DNA of 64,000 nucleotides from Janthinobacterium sp. FW305-129 (GCF_020858115.1 NZ_JACYMM010000004.1:421145-485144); one strand, 5' to 3'. Shown: positions 36,035 through 45,487, counted from the stretch's first letter. The notes: a model not told the origin generated them from the letters alone. A program made the numbers and translations.

Positions 36035-38485
36035 ATGGCATCAGGCATGGAGCAGTTTCAGGAAAAAGCACGGCAAGCGTTCATGCGGGCGCGCGCGCAG
36101 GCGGTGCGCGTGGCGGGAGTGGCATGGGTCAAGGCGGTGGCGCTGTACCGGCGCGGCCATGCGCACTTGATGACCTTGCCACCCGTGCGGCGCGCGCTGG
36201 TGCTGGCCTTGTGGTCGTTCCTGGCCCTGCTGGCGCTGGTGATCCTGTACATGCTGTTGCTGATCCCCCTGACGCCGAGCATCCACGACTTGCGCCAGGC
36301 GCGCGCGGCCGCGCCCAGCACCATGGTCAGCGCGGACGGCAAGGAACTGGCGCGTTTCGACCAGGGCTTGCAGGAGCGCGTTACGCTGCAGCAGATTTCA
36401 CCGAACGTGATCAGCGCCCTGATTGCGACGGAAGACCACCGTTTCTACCAGCACCACGGCGTCGATTTCACGCGCACGGCGGGCGCCATCCTGCATACGG
36501 CAGGGGGCAACCCGCAGGGCGGCTCCACCATCACGCAGCAGCTGGCGCGCAATATGTTCCTCGAGGAAATCGGCCGCTCGCGCAACCTGAACCGCAAGCT
36601 GAAGGAACTCATCACGGCCCTGAAGATCGAAGCGACCTACAGCAAGACGGAAATCCTCGAAGCCTACCTGAACACGGTTCCCTTCCTGTACAACACCTAC
36701 GGCATCGAAATGGCGGCCCGCACCTACTTCGACAAGCCCGCCGCGCGGCTCGATATCCTGGAAAGCGCCACCCTGGTCGGCATGCTCAAGGGCACGAATT
36801 ACTACAATCCCGTCGGCAATCCCGAACGTTCCTTGCAGCGGCGCAATGTGGTGCTGGGGCAAATGCGCAAACATGAGGTCATCGACGAGGCGCGCTACAA
36901 GCAGCTGATCAAGCGTCCGCTGCGCCTGCATTTCGAGCGCCAGAGCGAGCGGGCGCAGTCGGACAGCCATTTCACGGCGTATGTGCGCAAGTGGCTGATC
37001 GACTGGGCCGACGAAAACGACTACAACCTGGAACTCGACGCCCTGGTGGTGCACACCACGCTCGACTACGATTTGCAGCAGGCGGCCGAGCGCGCCGTCG
37101 AGCGCCAGGCGAATGCCTTGCAGGCGATTGCCGACGTGGAGTGGAGCCGCGCGGGCGTGCCGTCATCGACCTCGACGGGCATGTACGCGGGCATGCAGGC
37201 TGGCAGCGTGGCCTTCGATTATTTCTGGAAATCGCATCCGGCCCTGCTCGACGCCTTCGTGCGCGAGTCCGCCGACTACCGCAAGCTGACGGCGGCCGGC
37301 GGCACGCCGGAAGCGGCGCTGGCCCAGCTGAAGGGCGACCGCGCCTTCATGGCGGCCCTGCGCAAGTCGAAGACGCGGCTGGAAGCGGGCTTTGCGGCCA
37401 TGGACCCGGCCACGGGCGCCGTGCGCGCCTGGGTGGGCAGCCGCGACTTTGCGCGCGAACAATTCGATCACGTCTCGCAGGCGGCGCGCCAGCCCGGTTC
37501 CACCTTCAAGCCCATCGTGTATGGCGCGGCGCTGGAAAAGGGCCTCAGCCCCGACCACGTCTACCGCGATGAAGTCATGGATATCAAGGCGGCCGACGGC
37601 ACCAAATGGCGCCCGACGGACATGAGCGGCACGACGGGCCGCGACATGACCATGCGCGACGGTCTCGTCTACTCGAAAAACACGATCACGGCGCAAGTGA
37701 TGCAGGACGTGGGCTTGCCGCCGATCATCAAGCTGGCGCGCGCGCTCGGTATCCGCGACAGCAAGCTGGAAAAAGTGCCGTCGCTGGCGCTGGGCACCAG
37801 CCCCGTCACCTTGCTGGAAATGGTCAACGCCTACGCCAGCATCGCGGCCCAGGGCGAAGCCCGTCTGCCGTTCGTCGTCACGCACATCACGGACCGCGAA
37901 GGCAAGGTCATCGCCCGCTTCGGCGAAGACAAGCCCAAGCGCGCCATGCAGGCCGAATCGGCCGCCACCCTGACGGACATGATGCGCGGCGTGATCGACC
38001 GCGGCACGGGCACGGCCATCCGCAGCCGCTTCGGCATCCGGTCCGACGTGGCCGGCAAGAGCGGCACCACGCAAAACAATGCGGACGGCTGGTTTATTTT
38101 GATGCACCCGGAACTCGTCGGCGGCGCCTGGGTGGGTTTCAACGACGCACGCGTCACCATGCGCAGCAATTACTGGGGCCAGGGCGGCCACAACGCCGTG
38201 CTGGTGGTGGGCGACTTCTTCAAGACGGCGCTCGACACGGGCAAGCTGTCGCGCGACGCCATCTTCCCCGGCGGCAAGCCACCACCGCCGCTGCGCCATG
38301 TGGAACCCGTCGAGGAACCGCAGGACGAACCGGTGGAAGAGCCGGGCGACTTGCTGCAGGAAGGCGCGCCGCCGGCGCCGCTGGCCGTGCCGGCCGAAGA
38401 GGGCGGGCAGGAAGCGCATGGCAAGGCGGTGCCGGAACCGGTGCCCGCGCCTGCTCCTATGCCGCAGCCGGTGCCTCAAGGCTGA
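36035..38485 (+). CDS. Bifunctional penicillin-binding protein (PBP1A family)
   Basis: About 816 aa. It has a short cytoplasmic N-terminus, one membrane anchor (about 54-78), a GT51 glycosyltransferase domain (EDHRFYQHHGVD with catalytic Glu133; GGSTITQQLARN; KTEILEAYLN) and a transpeptidase domain with STFK at 489-492, SKN in VYSKNTI and KSGTT near 676. It polymerises and cross-links peptidoglycan in the periplasm. About 60 C-terminal residues are Pro/Glu-rich (EEPQDEPVEEPGD, VPEPVPAPAPMPQPVP) and look like a flexible tail. I start at ATG 36035; the frame is open upstream but overlaps the previous gene. Confidence 0.93.
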   Translation: MASGMEQFQEKARQAFMRARAQAVRVAGVAWVKAVALYRRGHAHLMTLPPVRRALVLALWSFLALLALVILYMLLLIPLTPSIHDLRQARAAAPSTMVSADGKELARFDQGLQERVTLQQISPNVISALIATEDHRFYQHHGVDFTRTAGAILHTAGGNPQGGSTITQQLARNMFLEEIGRSRNLNRKLKELITALKIEATYSKTEILEAYLNTVPFLYNTYGIEMAARTYFDKPAARLDILESATLVGMLKGTNYYNPVGNPERSLQRRNVVLGQMRKHEVIDEARYKQLIKRPLRLHFERQSERAQSDSHFTAYVRKWLIDWADENDYNLELDALVVHTTLDYDLQQAAERAVERQANALQAIADVEWSRAGVPSSTSTGMYAGMQAGSVAFDYFWKSHPALLDAFVRESADYRKLTAAGGTPEAALAQLKGDRAFMAALRKSKTRLEAGFAAMDPATGAVRAWVGSRDFAREQFDHVSQAARQPGSTFKPIVYGAALEKGLSPDHVYRDEVMDIKAADGTKWRPTDMSGTTGRDMTMRDGLVYSKNTITAQVMQDVGLPPIIKLARALGIRDSKLEKVPSLALGTSPVTLLEMVNAYASIAAQGEARLPFVVTHITDREGKVIARFGEDKPKRAMQAESAATLTDMMRGVIDRGTGTAIRSRFGIRSDVAGKSGTTQNNADGWFILMHPELVGGAWVGFNDARVTMRSNYWGQGGHNAVLVVGDFFKTALDTGKLSRDAIFPGGKPPPPLRHVEPVEEPQDEPVEEPGDLLQEGAPPAPLAVPAEEGGQEAHGKAVPEPVPAPAPMPQPVPQG

Positions 38486-38520
38486 CGGGAGGAGTTGATT
38501 CGCGAGTTAGCAGCGCTGCC

Positions 38521-38555
38521 TGATTGACGTTAGTCCCAAAATGGGACTAAAATCA
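38521..38555. promoter_or_regulatory. Operator dyad upstream of higB
   Basis: TTAGTCCC-AAAAT-GGGACTAA is a perfect 8+5+8 inverted repeat (38530-38550), extended by outer TGATT / AATCA pairs. It ends five bases before the higB start codon, the position expected for autoregulation by HigA. Confidence 0.7.
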
Positions 38556-38559
38556 ATCC

Positions 38560-38859
38560 ATGCGTATCCTGGCCAAGCCAACGCTGATTGCTTTCTATGA
38601 GCAGGTCACGTACGCGGATTCGAAGGGACCGCTGTTGTCGTGGTATGGTCATGTGCTCAGGGCGTCGTGGTCCGGCCCCGCAGCGCTGAAGTCGGACTTT
38701 GCCACGGCAGGCATATTGAAAGAGGGGCGGGTGGTGTTCAATATTGGCGGTAATAAATACCGGCTCGTTGCATCGATCAACTATTCATATGGCATCTTGT
38801 ACATCAAATTTGTCGGCACGCACCGGCAATATGACGCCATCAACGCACAGACTGTTTAA
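38560..38859 (+). CDS. higB: HigB-type mRNA interferase toxin
   Basis: 99 aa, RelE/HigB superfamily. Family blocks are DSKGPLLSWYGHVLRASW, VVFNIGGNKYRLVASINY and LYIKFVGTHRQYDAIN. It is expected to cleave mRNA on the ribosome. Toxin-first order and the antitoxin six bases downstream are the HigBA arrangement. Confidence 0.9.
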   Translation: MRILAKPTLIAFYEQVTYADSKGPLLSWYGHVLRASWSGPAALKSDFATAGILKEGRVVFNIGGNKYRLVASINYSYGILYIKFVGTHRQYDAINAQTV

Positions 38860-38865
38860 TGCAAG

Positions 38866-39237
38866 ATGATGCACATCAAACCTATCCGTACGGAAGATGA
38901 TTACCGCGCCGCGTTGCTGGAAGTCGAGTCCTTGATGTCGGCCCGGCTCGGCACCCCCGAAGGTGACCGTCTGGATGTGCTCGCCACGCTCGTGGATGCC
39001 TATGAGACGCGCCACTTTGTCATGGAATTTCCTGACCCAGTCGACGCCATCAAATTCAGCATGGAGCAGAAGTCGCTGTCGCCGAAGGATCTTGAGCCGA
39101 TGATAGGGCGCTTGAACCGCGTTTACGAAATTCTCAATGGTACGCGCCAGCTGACCTTGCCGATGATCCGCCGCCTGCATGAGGAACTGGGCATTCCGGC
39201 CGAGGTACTGATACGGCCTGCGGCAGCCCAGGCATAG
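38866..39237 (+). CDS. higA: HigA-type antitoxin with HTH domain
   Basis: 123 aa. The N-terminal half (MHIKPIRTEDDYRAAL, EGDRLDVLATLVDAYE) is typical for HigA of this subgroup; the C-terminal half is an XRE-like helix-turn-helix (SLSPKDLEPMIGRLNRVYEILNGTRQLTLPMIRRLHEELGIP in segments). It neutralises HigB and should bind the dyad upstream of higB. Either of two adjacent ATGs (38866, 38869) may be used. Confidence 0.9.
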   Translation: MMHIKPIRTEDDYRAALLEVESLMSARLGTPEGDRLDVLATLVDAYETRHFVMEFPDPVDAIKFSMEQKSLSPKDLEPMIGRLNRVYEILNGTRQLTLPMIRRLHEELGIPAEVLIRPAAAQA

Positions 39238-39252
39238 TTGCCCGGCCTGCCT

Positions 39253-39984
39253 TTACACCGTATTGCGCCGCAACCCCGCTTCCCGCACGAACACCTGCAG
39301 CGCCGGCATGGTCTGCTGGTGCAGCGCTTCCAGTTCCGTGCGCAACGTGGGTGTGATGGCCAGGTTGCCGTTCGCCTGCTGGCGCACGGGCAGGCCCAGC
39401 GCTTGCGCCATTTCCACTGGGTAATTCGTGAAGTCGCCATACGGGCGCTTGCCGTCGACGGACGGCGTGGGCCAATAGCCTTCGGCCAAATAGTCTTCCG
39501 CCTCCATGCCCAGCATGTCCAGCGGCATCCACGATTGCTGCCGTAGCAGCGTCAGATGCCGCGCAGTCAGGGTGAACGGCGCCTTGCCGTTGGCATAGCT
39601 GCCCGGTTTCAGGTCGGCCATGTGCACGAAATGGGGCAGCAGCAGCGCCGCTTCCATCAGCCGTTGCGCGGCCAGCGCCGCATCCTGGCTGGCGATCGCT
39701 TGCATGGCCAGTTTCAGGGTATCTCCCTTGCCCAGCGGGTAAGCCGGATTGAGCATGGGTGCGCCATTTTCCACAGGCGACCAGCCGATATTGAAACGCC
39801 GTATCAGCGCCAGATGCTGCACATTGAGCACGGTGGGCAGCGGTGCGTCGAGGGTGGCCACGATGCGCTGGCGCACGGCGCGTGGCAGGCCGTTGTCGGC
39901 CGCGCGCGCCAGCACGGGCGAGCACAGCAGGGCGCCGGCCAGGCGCAGCAGCTGGCGCCGCATGGGCAGGATCAGGCACGCCAT
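39253..39984 (-). CDS. Exported protein of unknown function, 243 aa
   Basis: It begins MACLILPMRRQLLRLAGALLCSPVLARA, a signal peptide with a twin-Arg-poor n-region; a second ATG at 39963 is possible. The mature part has no motif I recognise; it contains FNIGWSPVENGAPMLNP, LLPHFVHMADLKPGSYANG and WPTPSVDGKRPYGDFTNYP. The ATG overlaps the stop codon of the upstream gene by one base (TGATG), so the two exported proteins are translated together. Confidence 0.7.
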   Translation of the reverse strand: MACLILPMRRQLLRLAGALLCSPVLARAADNGLPRAVRQRIVATLDAPLPTVLNVQHLALIRRFNIGWSPVENGAPMLNPAYPLGKGDTLKLAMQAIASQDAALAAQRLMEAALLLPHFVHMADLKPGSYANGKAPFTLTARHLTLLRQQSWMPLDMLGMEAEDYLAEGYWPTPSVDGKRPYGDFTNYPVEMAQALGLPVRQQANGNLAITPTLRTELEALHQQTMPALQVFVREAGLRRNTV

Positions 39985-40565
39985 CACGGTGCCGTCAAGT
40001 CCTGGCGCTGGAATTCGATGCGGTTTTCCTGATACTGCCACTTGGCGTAGGGCCCGAACACGCGCCGGTTTTCCTTGCTGTCGGCATTCGATTGCTCGCG
40101 CTTCATGCGCCGCACGAGGGCGGTATCGACCAGCGGTTCGGTCGTCGTGCCGAACACTTCGTGCCGCACGCTTTGCTTGGCGTCGGCGCCGCGCGAAATG
40201 ATGGTGAGCTTGCGCGTGGCGGGATCGAAGTACAGGCGCATGGCAAACGTGTTCATGTCCTGCAGGTACAGCCCATCGTCGCGCTGCTGGGCATAGAAAT
40301 AGTCGCCGCAGACGGCCTTCGGCTCGCGTTTCCACTCGCAGGACAGGACGATCAGCAGATGCCGCTCATCGAGTTGCCTGACCGAGATGCGTCCCTTGGA
40401 ATAGCCCCAGTTGCTGGGCGGTACGGTCTTCGACGAGAGCAGATTGTATTCGCCCACCAGCTTGGTCAGGGGAAGGGGCGCTTGGGCGAAGGCGCCGGCG
40501 CAGAGTGTCAAGGCGGCTGCCGCTGCGGCGCCGCGTATCGCGGAAAGTGTCGTCATGATGGCCAT
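39984..40565 (-). CDS. Exported protein of unknown function, about 193 aa
   Basis: A signal-like N-terminus (MTTLSAIRGAAAAAALTLCAGAFAQ in part) is followed by a soluble domain with LPLTKLVGEYNLLSSKTVPPSNWGYSKGRISV, then a Cys pair (LSCEWKREPKAVCGDYF) that could form a disulfide. The start could be any of several ATGs between 40556 and 40595; no strong ribosome binding site decides. I do not recognise the family. It is coupled to the next exported protein. Confidence 0.65.
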   Translation of the reverse strand: MAIMTTLSAIRGAAAAAALTLCAGAFAQAPLPLTKLVGEYNLLSSKTVPPSNWGYSKGRISVRQLDERHLLIVLSCEWKREPKAVCGDYFYAQQRDDGLYLQDMNTFAMRLYFDPATRKLTIISRGADAKQSVRHEVFGTTTEPLVDTALVRRMKREQSNADSKENRRVFGPYAKWQYQENRIEFQRQDLTAP

Positions 40566-40635
40566 AAAGAAAAGTTGCCACATTATAGATGGCAACTTGC
40601 CAAGATGGCCGCGCGCTTGCGCAGCGCGCCGCTTG

Positions 40636-40923
40636 TTACTTGAGCTTGCTCAGTTCCGCGATGTCGATCTTTGTTACCTTGTCGCCCACGGCGGCGACCA
40701 GGGTCTTGAAGTGGGGCGTCGCTTCATGCGCCGTGTGGCCTGCCTTGTCCATCCATTCTTCCAGCATGATGAAGCGCGTGGGAATCTTGTTGTCGAGGTG
40801 CAACTCGTAGCGCAGGCAGGCGCTTTCCGCGCGGCTCGGCGGCACGACGGCTTCCAGGGCGGCGCGCACGGCGTCGATATGTTGGGCTTGGGCATCGATG
40901 GTGGCGACGATGATCAGGGTCAT
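40636..40923 (-). CDS. Antibiotic-biosynthesis-monooxygenase (ABM) family protein
   Basis: 95 aa, a single ferredoxin-like ABM domain (YgiN type). MTLIIVATIDAQAQHID, ACLRYELHLDN and FIMLEEWMDKAGHTAHEATPHF match the family, including the conserved E-W and H residues. Such proteins act on quinols or as small heme/aromatic monooxygenases. AAGGA precedes the ATG. It lies next to azoR on the same strand, another quinone-reactive enzyme family. Confidence 0.88.
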   Translation of the reverse strand: MTLIIVATIDAQAQHIDAVRAALEAVVPPSRAESACLRYELHLDNKIPTRFIMLEEWMDKAGHTAHEATPHFKTLVAAVGDKVTKIDIAELSKLK

Positions 40924-41043
40924 GCTGGTCCTTGTAGAGTGGGGGGGCGATGCAGCTTAGCGCAGTTTCCCCATTCTTGCCCGCCATGCCCAGCCTGGCT
41001 GCGCCGAAACAGTTTCCGCCGCAGCCAGATAATCAAGCTGAAG

Positions 41044-41616
41044 CTACGCCGCCTGCAGCGCGCCGATCTGCTCGAAGGCCGCCGTCATGGCCTGCGCCCT
41101 GGCGGCGTCGCTGACCTTGACGCCTTCGGCGCGCACGATCTCGATCTGCTGGATGCCGAGGAAGCCGAGGAAGGCGCGCAGATGGCTTTCCTGGTGTTCC
41201 AGGGCGGCCATCGGTGTGTCGGCGCCGTAGTAGCCGCCGCGCGTCGAGGCGATGATCACGCGCTTGGCTCCCAGCAAGCCTTCGGGGCCATTGGCGCCGT
41301 ACTGAAACGTCTTGCCGGGCACGGCCAGCGCATCGAGCCACGATTTGAGCTGGCTGGGGATGGCGAAGTTGTACATGGGCGCGCCGATGACGATGACATC
41401 GGCGGCCAGCACTTGTTCCAGCGCGGCGGCAAGGATTTCTCCCTCGGCGGCGCCGGGGGCGGCCGTAAATTGCGGCAAGGGCTGGGCGGCCAGGTCGCGG
41501 TAGTGGACGGTGGCGCCGGGCGCGGCCGTTTGCAGGCGGGCGGTGATGGCGGCGGTCAGCTGGCGGCTGACGGAATGTTCGCCAAGGACGCTGGAATCGA
41601 TGTGCAGGATGTTCAT
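41044..41616 (-). CDS. azoR: FMN-dependent NADH-azoreductase
   Basis: 190 aa, flavodoxin-like. It reduces azo compounds and quinones with NADH. Motifs are MNILHIDSSVLGEHSVSRQL, IGAPMYNFAIPSQLKSWLD and FLGFLGIQQIEIVRAEGV. AGAAGG lies five bases before ATG 41616. It is divergent from an HxlR-type regulator, a usual pairing for quinone-responsive azoreductases. Confidence 0.92.
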   Translation of the reverse strand: MNILHIDSSVLGEHSVSRQLTAAITARLQTAAPGATVHYRDLAAQPLPQFTAAPGAAEGEILAAALEQVLAADVIVIGAPMYNFAIPSQLKSWLDALAVPGKTFQYGANGPEGLLGAKRVIIASTRGGYYGADTPMAALEHQESHLRAFLGFLGIQQIEIVRAEGVKVSDAARAQAMTAAFEQIGALQAA

Positions 41617-41628
41617 GGTTGCCTTCTT

Positions 41629-41651
41629 GGGTGGTATGATCGGGTGGTATG
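41629..41651. promoter_or_regulatory. Direct repeat in the azoR-hxlR intergenic region
   Basis: GGGTGGTATG occurs twice, at 41629-41638 and 41642-41651, 13 bases apart, directly upstream of azoR. It is a candidate HxlR operator. Confidence 0.4.
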
Positions 41652-41685
41652 TTTTTGTAACCGGGTTAAATATAGTGACTATCAA

Positions 41686-42171
41686 ATGAACGCACAAGAA
41701 GGCACTTTTTCCACACTGGGGCACACGGATGTGACTATGGGCGAGGTGGCCGCGCGCGGGGCCGAGCTGGAAAAGCGCATGCGCGACCATGGCGGCCATG
41801 CGGGTGTGGCGGACTCGTGCCGCCCGATCACGGACATCCTGACCCGCGTGGGCGACAAATGGAGCGTGATGGTGGTGATGTTGCTGGGCAATGGCACCAA
41901 GCGCTTCAACGAGATGCGCCGCCTGATCGGCGGCATCTCGCAGCGCATGCTGACTTTGACCCTGCGCGGCCTCGAGCGCGACGGTCTCGTCACGCGCACC
42001 GTGTTTCCCACCGTGCCGCCGCGCGTCGATTACGCCTTGACGGACCTGGGCCGCTCGCTGTTGATCCCCATCAGCGCGCTGGGTGCCTGGGCCTACGGCC
42101 ACCGCGACGCCATCGATGCGGCGCGGCTGGCGTTCGATGCCAGGGCTGAGACTCCGCCGCCAGGCAATTAA
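41686..42171 (+). CDS. HxlR-family transcriptional regulator
   Basis: 161 aa. The winged-helix HxlR domain is clear: CRPITDILTRVGDKWSVMVVMLL, then TKRFNEMRRLIGGISQRMLTLTLRGLERDGLVTR and VPPRVDYALTDLGRSL in sequence. A Cys directly before the domain (DSCRPI) is the position that senses quinones or electrophiles in HypR/QorR-type members. It is divergent from azoR with 69 bases between start codons and probably controls it. The true start could be an ATG further in (MGEVAARG). Confidence 0.9.
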   Translation: MNAQEGTFSTLGHTDVTMGEVAARGAELEKRMRDHGGHAGVADSCRPITDILTRVGDKWSVMVVMLLGNGTKRFNEMRRLIGGISQRMLTLTLRGLERDGLVTRTVFPTVPPRVDYALTDLGRSLLIPISALGAWAYGHRDAIDAARLAFDARAETPPPGN

Positions 42172-42177
42172 GCAAAC

Positions 42178-43074
42178 TCACGCCGATCCGAACAGCTGCG
42201 CCATGGTCTGGCGCAGCCAGCGGTTCGACGCATCCTGGTGGTAGCGCTCGTGCCAGTGCTGCTTGACTGAAAAGCTGGGCAGCTGCACGGGCAGGGGCAG
42301 GATGCGGAACGCTTCGTGGTCCTGCATCTGCAGCGCGTAGCGGTACGGTACGGTCACGATGTATTCAGTTTCGGCGACGATGCGCGATACGCCCAGGAAG
42401 CTTGGCAGTTTCAGCACGATGCGCCGCTGCACGCCGGCCGCCGCCAGCACTTTTTCCACGATGGAGTGGCCCGTGCCCGAGCTTTTCACCTCGATATGCC
42501 CCTCCGCCAGGAACGCTTCCACAGTAATCGTGTCGCGGATGCGCGGGTGGCCGCTGGCCACCAGGCAGACGAAATGCTGGTCGAACAGTTTCTGCTGATA
42601 GAACCCCGATTCCAGGTGCGGCATGAAGCCCACGGCCAGGTCCACTTCGCCGCCTTCCAGCCGTGCCGGCGTGTCGGTGGCGATCTTCGACACGTCCAGC
42701 GTGATGCCGGGTCCCGTCTGCTGCAGGTGGTTGAGCAGGGTGGGCAGCAGCACGATTTCGCTGATGTCCGTCATGCAGATGGCAAATTCGCGCGTGCTGG
42801 CGGCCGGGTCGAACACGGGCTGGTCGGCCAGCGCATGCTGCCAGGCGGCAATTGCCGCGCGCACATCCTGCACGGCGTTTTGCGCGCGCGGCGTCGGCTC
42901 CATGCCTTTCGAGGTGCGCGCGAACAGGCGGTCGCCGAAATGCGTGCGTAATTTCCCCAGGCCGATGCTCACGGTCGACTGGGGCAAGCCCAGGTTTTCC
43001 GCCGCGCGCGTCACGTTGCGGCTTTTATAGATCTCGTCAAAGATGAACAGCAGTTCGATATCGAAGCGCGACAT
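42178..43074 (-). CDS. LysR-family regulator of the 3-hydroxybenzoate operon
   Basis: 298 aa of the NodD/LinR-like branch. The HTH region reads YKSRNVTRAAENLGLPQSTVSIGLGKLRTHFGDRLFART; the effector domain follows, including LEGGEVDLAVGFMP. It is divergent from the hydroxybenzoate/gentisate operon with 149 bases between start codons, so it is very probably the activator of that operon, responding to 3-hydroxybenzoate or gentisate. The Klebsiella counterpart is MhbR. Confidence 0.88.
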   Translation of the reverse strand: MSRFDIELLFIFDEIYKSRNVTRAAENLGLPQSTVSIGLGKLRTHFGDRLFARTSKGMEPTPRAQNAVQDVRAAIAAWQHALADQPVFDPAASTREFAICMTDISEIVLLPTLLNHLQQTGPGITLDVSKIATDTPARLEGGEVDLAVGFMPHLESGFYQQKLFDQHFVCLVASGHPRIRDTITVEAFLAEGHIEVKSSGTGHSIVEKVLAAAGVQRRIVLKLPSFLGVSRIVAETEYIVTVPYRYALQMQDHEAFRILPLPVQLPSFSVKQHWHERYHQDASNRWLRQTMAQLFGSA

Positions 43075-43223
43075 AAGAGGATTCCACCATTATTTAAAAA
43101 CGTGATTGTTGCTATTGTATTCCATCGCTTTACCAAATATTGACCTGTCGGCACACTGCTTGTCATACCAAGAGCACAGCAAACGTGCTGCGCGCAAGCA
43201 CACAGATCAATTGGAGGAGAGAA

Positions 43224-44438
43224 ATGGAAACTAACCACAAGCCGTCCGTGCTGATCGTCGGCGGCGGCATCGGCGGCATGGCCGCCGCCCTGTCCCTGTC
43301 GCGCCTGGGGCTGGCCGTCACCGTGCTGGAACAGGCATCGACTCTGGGCGAGATCGGCGCCGGCATCCAGCTGGCGCCCAACGCCTTCGCCGCGCTCGAC
43401 GCGCTGGGCGTGGGCGAGCGCACGCGCGCCAAGGCGGTCTTTACGGAACGCCTGGTGATGATGGACGCCGTCGACGCGACCGAGGTAGGCACCTTTGTCG
43501 TCGACGCGGCCTTCCGCGCACGCTTCAGCAATCCCTACGCCGTCATCCACCGGGCCGACATCCACGGCGCCATCCTCGACGCGGTGCGCACCTCGCCCCT
43601 GATCACGTTTGTCACATCGTCGCAGGTGACGGACGTGGCGGAAGACGCCGACGGCGTCACCGTCACGGACGCGGCGGGGCGCAGCTTCCGCGCCGATGTG
43701 CTGATCGGCTGCGATGGCGTCAAATCCGTCATCCGCGAGCGCATCGTGGGCGACCAGGTGCGCGTTTCCGGCCACGTGGTGTACCGCGCCGTCGTGCCGG
43801 CCGCCGACATGCCGGCCGACCTGCGCTGGAACGCGCCCGTCGTCTGGGCCGGGCCGAACTGCCACCTCGTGCACTACCCGCTGCGCAATGGCGAGCAATA
43901 CAACCTGGTGGTGACTTTCCACAGCCGCGAGCAGGAAGCGTGGAGCGTCACGGACGGCAGCAAGGAAGAAGTGCTGTCCTACTTCGACGGCATCCATGCG
44001 CAGCCGCGCCAGCTGCTGCACAAGCCGACCAGTTGGAAACGCTGGAGCACGGCCGACCGCGACCCCGTCGCCAACTGGAGCACCAGGCGCATGACCTTGC
44101 TGGGCGATTCGGCCCACCCGATGCTGCAATACCTGGCGCAGGGCGCCTGCATGGCGCTGGAAGATGCCGTGACCCTGGGCGAAGCCGTGCGCGCCTGCGA
44201 CTTCGACATGGCCGCCGCCTTTGCGCTGTATCAAACCTCGCGCATCGCCCGCACGGCGCGCGTGGTGCTGTCGGCGCGCGAAATGGGCCGTTTGTACCAC
44301 GCCAAAGGCGTCGAACGCCTGGTGCGCAACGACTTGTGGCGCGGCCGCACGCCGGCGCAATTCTATGAAGCGCTGGCCTGGCTGTATGGCTGGACGGCGC
44401 AAACCTGCCTGGCCACCACCGAGAAGGAGGCAGCATGA
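43224..44438 (+). CDS. mhbM: 3-hydroxybenzoate 6-hydroxylase (FAD monooxygenase)
   Basis: 404 aa. It hydroxylates 3-hydroxybenzoate to gentisate with NADH and O2. FAD motif [19 protein letters not shown] at the N-terminus, [13 protein letters not shown] (DG motif) and [23 protein letters not shown] (GD motif) are intact. Salicylate 5-like or 4-hydroxybenzoate enzymes are alternatives, but the following gentisate genes fix the pathway. GGAGGAGAG precedes ATG 43224. The symbol follows the Klebsiella mhb operon (xlnD and nagX are synonyms elsewhere). Confidence 0.88.
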   Translation: METNHKPSVLIVGGGIGGMAAALSLSRLGLAVTVLEQASTLGEIGAGIQLAPNAFAALDALGVGERTRAKAVFTERLVMMDAVDATEVGTFVVDAAFRARFSNPYAVIHRADIHGAILDAVRTSPLITFVTSSQVTDVAEDADGVTVTDAAGRSFRADVLIGCDGVKSVIRERIVGDQVRVSGHVVYRAVVPAADMPADLRWNAPVVWAGPNCHLVHYPLRNGEQYNLVVTFHSREQEAWSVTDGSKEEVLSYFDGIHAQPRQLLHKPTSWKRWSTADRDPVANWSTRRMTLLGDSAHPMLQYLAQGACMALEDAVTLGEAVRACDFDMAAAFALYQTSRIARTARVVLSAREMGRLYHAKGVERLVRNDLWRGRTPAQFYEALAWLYGWTAQTCLATTEKEAA

Positions 44439-45487
44439 CTTCCCACCAAACGCCTGAACGCGAGGCTTTATATGAGGCCCTGAGCGGCATGCATCTGTCG
44501 CCCCTGTGGCAATCCTTGCACACGCTGGTGCCGCCGCAGCCGACGGCGCCGTATGCGGCGGCCCTGTGGCGCTATGCCGATATCGCGCCGCAGCTGGCGC
44601 GCGCCGGCGAAGTGATCACGGCCCACGAAGCCGTGCGCAGGGTTCTCGTGCTGGAAAACCCCGCCTTGCCGGGCCGCTCGTCGATCACGCAATCGCTGTA
44701 CGCGGGCCTGCAGCTGATTCTGCCCGGCGAAGTGGCGCCGTCGCACCGCCACAGCCAGTCCGCGCTGCGTTTCGTCGTGAGCGGGCAGGGCGCCTACACG
44801 ACGGTGGCGGGCGAGCGCACCACCATGCGCCCGGGCGACTTCATCATCACGCCGTCGTGGACCTGGCATGACCATGGCAATGTGGGTATCGATGGCGTCT
44901 GCGAGCCTGTCGTCTGGCTCGATGGCCTCGATATTCCCATGCTGCGCTATTTCGATTCCGGTTTCGCGGAAAACGATACGCAGGACAGCCAGACGGTCAG
45001 CCGTCCGGAAGGCCAGAGCTTCGCCCGCTACGGCTACAACATGGCGCCCGTAAAACCCCTGCACGCGGGCGCCACCTCGCCCATCTTCAATTACCCGTAT
45101 GCCCGCTCGCGCGAAGCGCTGGCGCTGCTGTCGCGCACGGACGCCATCGACGACTGGCACGGCTACAAGCTGCGCTACACGAATCCGCTGACGGGCGGCT
45201 CGCCCATGCCGACCATGGCCACCTTCATGCAGCTGCTGCCCAAAGGTTTCAAGGGCAAGCGGGCGCGCAGCACGGACGGCACCGTCTACAGCGTCGTCGA
45301 GGGGCAAGGCACGGTGACGATAGGCGGGCAGGTGTTTGATTTCGCCCCGCGCGACACCTTCGTCGTGCCGTCGTGGGCTCTTGTCTCCTTCGACTGCCCG
45401 CAGGAAGACGTCGTGCTGTTCAGTTTTTCCGACCGCCCCGTGCAGCAAGCGATGGGCGTGCTGCGCGAGCAGTTTTTGACCGATTGA
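44435..45487 (+). CDS. mhbD: Gentisate 1,2-dioxygenase
   Basis: 350 aa, a bicupin. It opens the ring of gentisate with Fe(II) and O2 to give maleylpyruvate. Iron-binding His residues are visible in [13 protein letters not shown] and in [16 protein letters not shown] and the C-terminal cupin ([27 protein letters not shown]) complete the fold. The ATG overlaps the stop codon of the hydroxylase gene (ATGA). Confidence 0.94.
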   Translation: MTSHQTPEREALYEALSGMHLSPLWQSLHTLVPPQPTAPYAAALWRYADIAPQLARAGEVITAHEAVRRVLVLENPALPGRSSITQSLYAGLQLILPGEVAPSHRHSQSALRFVVSGQGAYTTVAGERTTMRPGDFIITPSWTWHDHGNVGIDGVCEPVVWLDGLDIPMLRYFDSGFAENDTQDSQTVSRPEGQSFARYGYNMAPVKPLHAGATSPIFNYPYARSREALALLSRTDAIDDWHGYKLRYTNPLTGGSPMPTMATFMQLLPKGFKGKRARSTDGTVYSVVEGQGTVTIGGQVFDFAPRDTFVVPSWALVSFDCPQEDVVLFSFSDRPVQQAMGVLREQFLTD

